Shown: piece after piece, positions 1 through 6,389 of the stretch | Layout of the letters: the number at the start of each line of letters is the position of its first letter | Position numbering within the stretch: position 1 is the first letter of the stretch | NCBI GenBank assembly: GCA_021819985.1 | Contig: JAKAEG010000023.1 | Coordinates: 1-16,986 of the forward strand | Reading direction: 5' to 3' | From: Nitrospirota bacterium | Lineage (GTDB): Bacteria; Nitrospirota; Thermodesulfovibrionia; Thermodesulfovibrionales; JdFR-88 | Length of the DNA: 16,986 nt | Position numbers and translations under genes: made by a program | Notes under the pieces: model-generated | The model's input: the letters and a program-made list of their open reading frames with translations, nothing else | Told to the model about the DNA's origin: nothing | Databases searched by the model: none

Positions 1-53
1 GTGAAGCCGGTCTTCTGGACGGCAGGAAACTTTTTTTGTTAATATAACCGACA

Positions 54-130
54 GCCCCCTTAGCTCAGTAGGATAGAGCACAGGTTTCCTAAACCTGGTG
101 TCGCAAGTTCGATTCTTGCAGGGGGCACCA
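54..130 (+). tRNA. tRNA-Arg (anticodon CCU), with encoded CCA
   Basis: A full cloverleaf can be folded. The 7-bp acceptor stem GCCCCCT (54-60) pairs with AGGGGGC (120-126), followed by discriminator A and an encoded CCA end (128-130). The D-arm begins TAGCTCAG. The anticodon arm is CAGGT / TTCCTAA / ACCTG with anticodon CCT, which reads AGG. The T-arm contains the usual TTCGATTC loop. AGG arginine codons are common in the sox genes downstream, so this tRNA matches local codon use. It is immediately followed by toxin-antitoxin gene fragments, a common setting for insertion at a tRNA gene, although I saw no repeated 3' tRNA end in the window. Confidence 0.97.
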
Positions 131-186
131 GACTTTTCCCTTTAAATCCGAAACTTACGCCATGGCACTGACCGCTCCCATCTCGC

Positions 187-249
187 CATTTGCTGCCGCA
201 GGTCGTGAAAGTGGAAGTTCTGAAGGCCGGCAAGGTCCTTTATGGTTGA
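187..249 (+). pseudogene. C-terminal fragment, probable MNT-type nucleotidyltransferase (antitoxin)
   Basis: The frame ending at TGA 247-249 reads ...PQVVKVEVLKAGKVLYG-stop. This resembles the last residues of small MNT-fold nucleotidyltransferases, which often end in a 'G-K-V-L-Y' strand. It overlaps the ATG (242-244) of the HEPN fragment that follows, as in genuine MNT/HEPN toxin-antitoxin operons, where the nucleotidyltransferase modifies and neutralises the HEPN RNase. The same frame meets a stop upstream at 169-171 (TGA), so only about 20 codons survive. The call rests on a very short segment plus the neighbouring HEPN sequence; chance resemblance cannot be excluded. Confidence 0.4.
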
Positions 250-349
250 TCCCAAGATAGTAAGGGAATGGCTGGCCAAGGCTGATGGAGACTTCGGCTT
301 TGCAAGCATAAACCTGGAGGAAGACAACAAATTCTACTCCCAAATCTGC
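242..349 (+). pseudogene. N-terminal fragment of a HEPN-domain protein (toxin)
   Basis: From ATG 242 the protein begins MVDPKIVREWLAKADGDFGF and continues with a helix ending in YSQICF. This is the typical opening of a bacterial HEPN-domain protein (lysine/arginine-rich first helix, then 'A..DL..A' and 'Y..ICF'), where the family normally continues into 'H.Q.AAEKYLKA'. Here the recognisable sequence stops after about 36 residues and the frame runs on to a stop at 526 with no family resemblance. The RNase motif Rx4-6H, normally near the C-terminus, is absent, so the protein is presumably inactive. Its start overlaps the stop of the preceding nucleotidyltransferase-like fragment. Together they look like the junction of a deleted type VII MNT/HEPN module. 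Confidence 0.6.
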
Positions 350-387
350 TTTCCCGCGCGGCCATTCAGCCCCAGCCTTAAAAGGCT

Positions 388-417
388 GGAGGTTTCCGGC
401 CCGTTTTATAAAACCGG
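388..417 (-). terminator. possible weak hairpin terminator after the UPF0175 gene
   Basis: Read on the - strand, the sequence downstream of the UPF0175 stop contains a short dyad ACCGG-TACGT-CCGGT followed by TTTAT, and then a second dyad CCAGCC/GGCTGG. Stems are short and the T-run is broken, so function is uncertain. This would be where - strand transcription of the antitoxin operon ends. Confidence 0.25.
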
Positions 418-446
418 ACGTACCGGTCCTATCCGAAGGGGTTTCT

Positions 447-740
447 TCATCTTGCCTGATCAAAAACCTCAAAACCCTTCAGATAGTCATCAAATCCTAT
501 CGGGGCCTCTATCCCAAACTCTTTGAGCAGGTCTATGGCCTCGCTTACAGGGATATCGAGTTTCTTTGCCAGGCCGTTAAGCGAAAGTTTCCCATCCCTG
601 TAATACTTGAGCATGAGGAAGTCCCACCCGTATTCCAGAAGCTCCCGGGCCATGGTCGATTTGTCCTTGTGTTCGGATTTGGAAAGTTCTTCAAGCCTTT
701 CCAGGTCCCTTTCTTTCAATCTCAGGCTTATAACGCCCAT
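447..740 (-). CDS. UPF0175 family protein, probable antitoxin
   Basis: The 97-residue protein has two parts. The N-terminal segment (MGVISLRLKERDLERLEEL) resembles a ribbon-helix-helix-like DNA-binding arm. The UPF0175-type segment from about residue 40 (LMLKYYRDGKLSLNGLAKKL, then DIPVSEAIDLLKEFGI) is a helix-turn-helix-like region typical of the family. UPF0175 proteins are usually encoded beside PIN or DUF3368 toxins and are regarded as antitoxins that bind DNA and the toxin. The start has a strong ribosome site (AAAAGGAG) and lies one base after the stop of the upstream PIN-like fragment (TGAAATG), so the two would be cotranscribed. In many pairs the UPF0175 gene comes first; here it is second. 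Because the partner is broken, this antitoxin may be orphaned. The family call is good; the antitoxin role is inferred. Confidence 0.75.
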   Translation of the reverse strand: MGVISLRLKERDLERLEELSKSEHKDKSTMARELLEYGWDFLMLKYYRDGKLSLNGLAKKLDIPVSEAIDLLKEFGIEAPIGFDDYLKGFEVFDQAR

Positions 741-741
741 T

Positions 742-1156
742 TCAGTTTTCTCCTTTTAGCCGTTTGGCGGCATCTTCGATTATCCTCCGGCTGTACCTGC
801 CGTATCCGGCAAGACTATCAAGTTTGGCAAGGGCCATATCTTTCTCCAGTTTCCCCCTGGCGCTTATATTTATCAAAAAATGTATTGCCGTTGCAAACTG
901 AACACCCATAACCTTGCACGCCTTTATGGTTGGCCCGTCATCGGCCGCTATCGGGCAGCCAAGTTTTCTTCCCAGCCAAAGCGCCTGGCTGGGTTCAAAA
1001 CCTCGGCCCCGCGCCGAAGGCTGTCCACACAGTGATGCGCATAGTGCTTCGCCGTTGTGGACACATCTTCTTTGGTTATGGATAAAATACTCACGGAATT
1101 CGCACCCCGTAATTAAGCACCTCCAGTATTTTGACAAAGTATGTATTTAATGTCAT
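742..1156 (-). pseudogene. Frame-disrupted PIN-like (DUF3368-type) toxin gene
   Basis: The C-terminal part reads QALWLGRKLGCPIAADDG and continues through VMGVQFATAIHFLI to a helical end GYGRYSRRIIEDAAKRLKG. This fits the distal half of a PIN/DUF3368 ribonuclease, with the acidic pair 'DD' in the position of late active-site aspartates. Upstream, protein-like sequence is split over frames. ATG 1154-1156 opens MTLNTYFVKILEVLNYGVRIP-type sequence and hits TGA at 1091-1093. A second frame then reads SILSITKEDVSTTAKHYAHH and on to RRGAEVLNP, and the C-terminal frame resumes near 985. Two frame changes are therefore needed. No N-terminal PIN 'D-T/S' motif is visible. It is linked to the UPF0175 gene downstream. 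The pseudogene call is fairly firm; PIN identity rests on the last ~90 residues only. Confidence 0.5.
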
Positions 1157-1159
1157 AAT
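1131..1159 (+). promoter_or_regulatory. sigma-70-type promoter of the TetR gene
   Basis: TTGACA (1131-1136) is separated by 17 bp from CATAAT (1154-1159), a near-consensus -35/-10 pair. The predicted start point is near 1166, about 38 bp before the TetR start codon. The promoter overlaps the 5' end of the broken - strand PIN-like gene. Confidence 0.75.
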
Positions 1160-1179
1160 GTCCAGCGGGTGATCTGGAC
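1160..1179. promoter_or_regulatory. Candidate TetR autoregulatory operator (GTCCAG-N8-CTGGAC)
   Basis: A perfect 6-bp inverted repeat, GTCCAG (1160-1165) and CTGGAC (1174-1179), with an 8-bp centre covers the predicted transcription start directly after the -10 box. A 20-bp dyad at this position is what one expects of a TetR-family autorepression site. Binding is inferred. I did not find the same half-sites upstream of the efflux operon. Confidence 0.5.
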
Positions 1180-1203
1180 CAAAACCGTGAAAATGGAATA
1201 ATT

Positions 1204-1722
1204 ATGAATACAGAGAAAAAGAAACTTCTCTTTGACGCCGCTTTCTCCTGCTTCATTTCGTATGGGTTTTCAAAAACCTCTCTTGATGACATTGCAAAGA
1301 AAGCAGGCGTTTCACGGAGCTCGATCTACCTCCTCTTTAAAAACAAGAAAGACCTCTTTATCTCAATGGTGGAAAATAATTTCGAAGATAAGCTCAAGAA
1401 GATTGCAGAGATCGTCAAAGCTAAAGGCTCGGAAAAAGACAAACTTAAACAATTTTTTGAAATCTGGATTCTTGAGGTATGGTCAAAGGTGTATAACTCC
1501 CCGCATGGAGCAGAGCTTTTTGAAATCGGAAAGGAAATTACTAAAGAGATCTCTGCAAAAGTGCAAAGACGTCTTTCAAAGCTGTTGACGGACGTAATAA
1601 AAAAGCCGGAGCTGGCTGAGATAGCGACACTGGCCGTTATAGGATTTAAATCGGACCAACCCTCACCGGCTGTCTTGAAGGCCAGAATTGATCTGCTCAT
1701 TGAATTGATTGCTAACAGATAG
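1204..1722 (+). CDS. TetR/AcrR family transcriptional regulator
   Basis: The 172-residue protein opens with a TetR_N helix-turn-helix: KKLLFDAAFSCFISYGF, then TSLDDIAKKAGVSRSSIYLL, ending FKNKKDLF (about residues 7-50). The 'G-F-x-x-T-S-x-D-x-I-A-x-x-A-G-V-S-x-S-x-I-Y' signature is clear. The C-terminal ligand/dimer domain is diverse, as usual, and somewhat short for the family. The gene lies directly upstream of, and in the same direction as, an RND adaptor-pump-channel operon. It is therefore the likely local repressor of the pump, in the manner of AcrR, relieved by a pump substrate; this is inference from context. It has its own promoter and candidate operator. The start ATG at 1204 follows an A/T-rich leader without an obvious strong Shine-Dalgarno sequence. 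Confidence 0.88.
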   Translation: MNTEKKKLLFDAAFSCFISYGFSKTSLDDIAKKAGVSRSSIYLLFKNKKDLFISMVENNFEDKLKKIAEIVKAKGSEKDKLKQFFEIWILEVWSKVYNSPHGAELFEIGKEITKEISAKVQRRLSKLLTDVIKKPELAEIATLAVIGFKSDQPSPAVLKARIDLLIELIANR

Positions 1723-1750
1723 CTTGATAAAGCCAAGCCGTCTTTTTTTT
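1722..1750 (+). terminator. Possible intrinsic terminator after the TetR gene
   Basis: A short stem GCTTG (1722-1726) / CAAGC (1734-1738) is followed after CGTC by a run of eight T. The stem has only 5 bp, so strength is modest, but its place just after the TetR stop suits termination before the efflux operon leader. Confidence 0.4.
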
Positions 1751-1759
1751 GTTTGCTTT

Positions 1760-1784
1760 TTGACATTTTAAATGTAATTTGTCA
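1760..1784. promoter_or_regulatory. Nested palindrome upstream of the efflux operon
   Basis: The palindrome ACATTT-T-AAATGT (1763-1775) lies inside a wider dyad TGACA (1761-1765) / TGTCA (1780-1784). A TTGACA hexamer begins at 1760, but no convincing -10 box sits 16-18 bp downstream. A second dyad, ACTAAAA/TTTTAGT, lies at 1847-1864. This 233-bp leader between the TetR and adaptor genes is the natural place for efflux-operon control sites; which element is used is not visible from sequence. Confidence 0.3.
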
Positions 1785-1955
1785 TCGCGTCCAAATGGGG
1801 CGCAAGGGGGCTTATTTAAATAATGATGTATGCAGCATCTCCCAAAACTAAAAAAAATTTTAGTACCGGCAGCTATTTCATTTTTCATCCTGAAAAATTT
1901 TACAGACTCTCAACGGATGATGGCATTACCTTTTTGAATAGAACAGGAGGAATAC

Positions 1956-3185
1956 GTGAAGTTTATTAAAATTTTGTACATGCGCATTAGCACTAGAACC
2001 GGAATGATCGTGCCTATGGGGATTCTTGCCGGAGCCCTTCTTGTTTCCGGTTGTGGAAGGCAGAGCGCTGCGGTAGGGAAGGCCCCGGGCACTCTCCCTC
2101 CGCCCGAAGTTGGAGTCGTCACGATACACACGCAACGAGTGACGCTAACTACAGAGCTTCCCGGCCGCACCTCCGCCTACCTCATCGCCGAGGTGCGGCC
2201 CCAGGTGAGCGGCATAATCAAGAAACGTCTGTTTACCGAAGGCACAGATGTCAAAGCGGGTGAAGTGCTCTACCAGATAGATCCTGCTGCTTACGAGGCG
2301 GCATACGACACCGCAAAAGCCTTACTGGCAAAGGCCGAAGCCAATCTCGTGCCTGCCCGGCTCAAGGCAGATCGATATCGGGAACTTGTAAAAATAAATG
2401 CTGTCAGTCAGCAGGACTATGATGACGCAATCTCAGCGCTCAAGCAAGCTGAGGCGGATGTTGAGGCAGGCAAGGCAGCTCTCGAAACCGCCCGGATCAA
2501 TCTGGCATACACCAGGGTGACCGCCCCGATTTCGGGACGAATCGGCCGCTCATCAATTACAGATGGCGCCCTGGTGACAGCCAATCAAACCGCGGCACTG
2601 GCTACTATCCAACAGCTCAGCTCTATGTACGTTGATGTCACGCAGTCCAGTGCCGAACTATTGCAGCTAAAGCAAGATCTGGCCAGCGGACTGCTGAAGA
2701 ACGACGGCGCCAGCCAGGCGAAAGTAAAGCTGCTGCTTGAAGACGGCAGTACCTATCCGTTAACAGGCACTCTTAAATTTTCCGAAGTTACTGTGGACCA
2801 GAGCACCGGCTCTGTCACGTTGCGCGCGGTTTTCCCCAACCCGAAAGATATACTGCTGCCCGGGATGTTCGTTCGCGCCATTTTGGATGAAGGGGAAAAC
2901 CCGCACGCTATTGTGGTATCCCAGCAGGGAGTTTCCCGCGATCAGAAGGGTGATGCCGTGGTCATGGTGGTAGGGGCCGGAGAAAAAGTTGAGCCACGGG
3001 TTATCAAAGTGGTTCGGACTGTTGGAGATAACTGGCTGGTCAGCGAAGGACTGAAAGCGGGTGATCGTGTCATTCTGGATGGCATTCAGAGGGCCCGTCC
3101 GGGAACAATTGTTAAGGCAGTGCCGTTCGGAAGCAGTGTCAAAGGCGTCATTGCCAATGCTCCGGAAATGGCAGCAAACAGGTAA
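1956..3185 (+). CDS. RND efflux membrane fusion (adaptor) lipoprotein, AcrA/MexA-like
   Basis: The 409-residue protein starts at GTG 1956, six bases after the strong site AGGAGGA; an in-frame ATG at 1980 lacks such a site. A hydrophobic signal segment ends in the lipobox LVSGC, with Cys33 as the lipidated residue, so the protein is anchored in the inner membrane facing the periplasm. The family order follows. The first half-lipoyl segment (about 65-90) contains RPQVSGIIKKRLFTEGTDVKAG. A long alpha-hairpin rich in Ala/Glu/Lys (about 100-175) comes next. The second lipoyl half contains APISGRIGRSSITDGALVTA, and beta-barrel and membrane-proximal domains follow, with the LLPGMFVRA motif. It would link the inner-membrane pump encoded 15 bp downstream to the TolC-like channel. 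Substrate range cannot be deduced. Confidence 0.95.
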   Translation: MKFIKILYMRISTRTGMIVPMGILAGALLVSGCGRQSAAVGKAPGTLPPPEVGVVTIHTQRVTLTTELPGRTSAYLIAEVRPQVSGIIKKRLFTEGTDVKAGEVLYQIDPAAYEAAYDTAKALLAKAEANLVPARLKADRYRELVKINAVSQQDYDDAISALKQAEADVEAGKAALETARINLAYTRVTAPISGRIGRSSITDGALVTANQTAALATIQQLSSMYVDVTQSSAELLQLKQDLASGLLKNDGASQAKVKLLLEDGSTYPLTGTLKFSEVTVDQSTGSVTLRAVFPNPKDILLPGMFVRAILDEGENPHAIVVSQQGVSRDQKGDAVVMVVGAGEKVEPRVIKVVRTVGDNWLVSEGLKAGDRVILDGIQRARPGTIVKAVPFGSSVKGVIANAPEMAANR

Positions 3186-3200
3186 AAGGAGAATTTTTTC

Positions 3201-6200
3201 ATGTCCAGGTTCTTCATAAATCGTCCTATTTTTGCTTGGGTGATCGCTATTATGGTCATGTTGGCCGGTTTGCTTGCGATCAAAACCTTGCCGGTCTCCC
3301 AGTACCCTCCCATTGCGCCGCCCCAGATCGCCATTAACGCCAGCTATCCGGGCGCCTCGGCACAGACGGCTCAGGATACGGTTACCCAGGTGATAGAACA
3401 GAAGCTGAATGGCATTGACAACCTTATTTATATGTCATCCACCAGCGACTCCTCCGGGGCGGTGACGCTTACACTGACCTTCAAGGCCGGCACCGACCCG
3501 AACATCGCTCAGGTGCAAGTGCAGAACAAGCTGCAACTTGCCATGCCGCTTCTCCCCCAGATCGTACAGCAGCAGGGGGTTCAGGTGGTCAAGTCCGGCC
3601 GGAACTATATGATGATAGTGGGCCTCGTTTCGGAAGACGGCTCGATGGACCGCAATACCCTGACCGACTATATGGTTTCGAACATCCAGGACCCCATCAG
3701 CCGGCTGGACGGCATCGGGGAAATAATGGTGTTTGGCAGCCAGAATGCTATGCGTATCTGGGTGGATCCTGCCAAACTTAATAACTACCACCTGACTACC
3801 GATGCCGTGATCTCGGCCATTCAGGCCCAGAACGTCCAGGTGTCAGCCGGCCAGTTTGGCGGAAACCCCGCTGTTCATGGCCAGCAGCTGAACGCGACAA
3901 TCACGGCTCGCACCTTGCTGCAGACGCCCGGCCAGTTCGACAATATCATCCTTCGAACTAACCCCGACGGCTCTACCGTAAAACTTGGGGATGTGGCCGA
4001 GTGCAAGATAGGCACCGAAAATTACGATATTCAGTCATTCTACAACGGGAAGCCGCTGGGGGGGATGGCGATCCGGCTGGCGACCGGGGCCAACGCCCTG
4101 GATACCGCAAACCGGGTCAAGGCAAAAATGGCGGAACTCTCAAAGTATTTCCCGCCGGGAATGAAGGTGGTCTATCCCTATGATTCTACCCCCTTCGTGA
4201 AGATTTCCATAGAAGAAGTGATGCACACTCTGGTTGAGGCGATCTTCCTGGTTTTTATCGTGATGTTCCTCTTCCTCCAGAACCTCCGGGCGACATTGAT
4301 TCCCACCATCGCGGTGCCCGTGGTTCTCCTGGGGACCATGGGAGCGCTGGCTGCCAGCGGCTTCTCCATAAACACTCTGACCATGTTCGCCCTGGTCATC
4401 GTCATCGGCCTTCTGGTGGACGACGCCATCGTGGTGGTGGAGAACGTGGAGCGGATCATGACCGAGGAGGGGCTCTCCCCCCATGATGCCACCATCAAGT
4501 CGATGGGCCAGATTACTAGTGCCCTCTGGGGTATTGCGACCGTCCTCACGGCGGTCTTTCTCCCTATGGCTTTCTTTGGCGGTTCTACCGGAGTCATTTA
4601 CCGCCAGTTTTCAATCACCATAATTTCGGCCATGATCCTGTCAGTGCTGGTGGCCCAGATCCTGACCCCGGCCCTCTGCGGCACCATCCTGAAGCCTGTC
4701 GCAAAGGGACACCATGCTGGCGAGACCGGCTGGTTTTCCTGGTTCTTCCGTTATTTCAACCGGGCATTCGATTTCTGCCGGGGCAAATACGAGGGGATCG
4801 TAGGGCGTTCATTTGGGAAGCCGGTGCGCTATCTGGTTATCTACGCTACCATCGTGGCCTCGATGGGGTACTTCTTTCTCCACCTACCCACCTCGTTTCT
4901 GCCAGACGAGGATCAGGGGTTCCTGCTCTGCCAGATCCAACTTCCCCCCGGCGCTACAATGGAACGGACCCTGAAGTCCTTGAAGCAGATGGAACGCCAT
5001 TTTCTGGTGGACGAGAAGAAGACGGTAGAAGGGATCGTCACCGTGGCCGGGTTCAGCTTTGCCGGCCGCGGCCAGAACATGGGGCTCGCCTGGGTGAGGC
5101 TCAAGGACTGGAGCGTGCGCAAAACCCCTGACCTGAAAGCCCCTGCCATTGCGGCGCGGGCGATGAAGGCGTTCTCGCGGATCCGGGACGGCCTCGCCTA
5201 TGCCTTCGCCCCGCCGTCGGTACTGGAGCTGGGGGTGGCCAACGGCTTCGATTTCGAACTGCAGGACCGCGCCGGTCTCGGGCATGCCAAGCTGATGGAG
5301 GCCCGCAACCAGCTTCTCGCCATGGCGATGAAAGATCCCAAGCTGGTGACGGTGCGTCCCAATGGCCAAGACGATTCCCCCCAGTTCAAGCTCGATATAG
5401 ATGACGTCCGGGCCGGTGCGCTGGGGGTCTCGTTGAGTAATATCAACGACGTCCTCTCCACCGCATGGGGGAGCACCTACGTCGACAACTTCATCCAGAA
5501 CGGACGGGTGAAGAAGGTCTATCTCCAGTCAGATCCCCGCTACCGGATGCTGCCGGAGGATATCAACAGCTGGTACGTCAGCAATAAGGAAGGGCAGATG
5601 GTGCCGTTTTCCGCCTTTGCCACCGCCCGCTGGCAGTACGGGTCCCCACGTCTTGAACGTTACAACGGCCTTCCGTCGGTCGAGATCATGGGGCAGGCCG
5701 CTCCAGGCGTAAGCACCGGTGAGGCAATGGCCGAGATGGAGCATATGGCCGCCAAGCTCCCGCCAGGAATCGGGTACGAATGGACCGGTCTTTCGTACGA
5801 GGAAAAGAATGCCGGTGCGCAGGCGCCTGCGCTCTATGCGATCTCCCTTCTCGTGGTCTTTCTCTCGGTTGCGGCATTGTATGAAAGCTGGACGATTCCT
5901 TTTGTGAATCTGTTGATGCTGCCGTTAGGCCTCGTTGGCGCCGTCACCTTGGTTACGTTACGCGGCCTCCCCAATGACGTTTATCTCAAGATTGGTCTGC
6001 TCACGACAGTCGGGCTTTCGACCAAGAATGCCATCCTGATCATCCAGTTCATCAAGGAACAAATGCGGCAGGGGCACGAACTCATGGAGGCAACGTTGAA
6101 CGCGGTGAAAATCAGGCTCCGTCCGGTTATCATGACTTCTCTTGCCTTTTTCTTCGGCACGCTGCCGCTCGCGCTGACTAAGGGGGCTGGCGCCGGGGCC

Positions 6201-6389
6201 CAGAACGCCATTGGAACCGCTGTCACGGGCGGATTGCTATCGGCTACTTTCATCGACCTGTTTTTTATTCCGTTCTTCTTTGTTATGGTATCACGACTGT
6301 TCAGTCGGGGGAAAAATAAAACAGTCACGGCAATCCCTGTTGTTGCCGCCGCAGTGGAAGGAAATTTATATGAAGAGACAACCCAATAA
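3201..6389 (+). CDS. RND multidrug efflux transporter, AcrB/MexB-like (HAE1)
   Basis: The 1062-residue protein (E. coli AcrB has 1049) is a proton-driven inner-membrane pump that exports drugs, detergents or other amphiphiles through a periplasmic porter. It opens with the characteristic MSRFFINRPIFAWVIAI, followed by LPVSQYPPIAPPQ. The proton-relay aspartates lie in TM4, in GLLVDDAIVVVENVER, and fall at residues 407 and 408, exactly the AcrB numbering. The partner lysine in LSTKNAILIIQF is residue 942 (AcrB Lys940). Two large periplasmic loops and twelve membrane segments are evident. ATG 3201 is preceded by AAAAGGAGAA. The gene follows the adaptor by 15 bp and its last 20 bp overlap the channel gene, so the three form one operon. 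The reading frame is intact. Confidence 0.97.
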   Translation: MSRFFINRPIFAWVIAIMVMLAGLLAIKTLPVSQYPPIAPPQIAINASYPGASAQTAQDTVTQVIEQKLNGIDNLIYMSSTSDSSGAVTLTLTFKAGTDPNIAQVQVQNKLQLAMPLLPQIVQQQGVQVVKSGRNYMMIVGLVSEDGSMDRNTLTDYMVSNIQDPISRLDGIGEIMVFGSQNAMRIWVDPAKLNNYHLTTDAVISAIQAQNVQVSAGQFGGNPAVHGQQLNATITARTLLQTPGQFDNIILRTNPDGSTVKLGDVAECKIGTENYDIQSFYNGKPLGGMAIRLATGANALDTANRVKAKMAELSKYFPPGMKVVYPYDSTPFVKISIEEVMHTLVEAIFLVFIVMFLFLQNLRATLIPTIAVPVVLLGTMGALAASGFSINTLTMFALVIVIGLLVDDAIVVVENVERIMTEEGLSPHDATIKSMGQITSALWGIATVLTAVFLPMAFFGGSTGVIYRQFSITIISAMILSVLVAQILTPALCGTILKPVAKGHHAGETGWFSWFFRYFNRAFDFCRGKYEGIVGRSFGKPVRYLVIYATIVASMGYFFLHLPTSFLPDEDQGFLLCQIQLPPGATMERTLKSLKQMERHFLVDEKKTVEGIVTVAGFSFAGRGQNMGLAWVRLKDWSVRKTPDLKAPAIAARAMKAFSRIRDGLAYAFAPPSVLELGVANGFDFELQDRAGLGHAKLMEARNQLLAMAMKDPKLVTVRPNGQDDSPQFKLDIDDVRAGALGVSLSNINDVLSTAWGSTYVDNFIQNGRVKKVYLQSDPRYRMLPEDINSWYVSNKEGQMVPFSAFATARWQYGSPRLERYNGLPSVEIMGQAAPGVSTGEAMAEMEHMAAKLPPGIGYEWTGLSYEEKNAGAQAPALYAISLLVVFLSVAALYESWTIPFVNLLMLPLGLVGAVTLVTLRGLPNDVYLKIGLLTTVGLSTKNAILIIQFIKEQMRQGHELMEATLNAVKIRLRPVIMTSLAFFFGTLPLALTKGAGAGAQNAIGTAVTGGLLSATFIDLFFIPFFFVMVSRLFSRGKNKTVTAIPVVAAAVEGNLYEETTQ

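Noticed and set aside
54..250. Integrated element attachment site at the tRNA 3' end
   Set aside because: No second copy of the tRNA 3' sequence and no integrase gene is present in the window.
155..472. Open frame on the - strand across the MNT/HEPN remnant region
   Set aside because: No family resemblance, no ribosome site, and it is antisense to recognisable HEPN sequence; treated as a chance frame.
3435..3791. Long antisense frames inside the RND pump gene (also 4140-4597, 4884-5369, 5981-6328)
   Set aside because: High-GC third positions of the real pump gene keep the opposite strand open; their compositions are His/Arg/Gly-rich and lack protein-family features.
6211..6369. Upstream extension of the outer-membrane channel gene
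   Set aside because: It lies within the pump coding sequence and gives no signal peptide; ATG 6370 with a lipoprotein signal is the sensible start.
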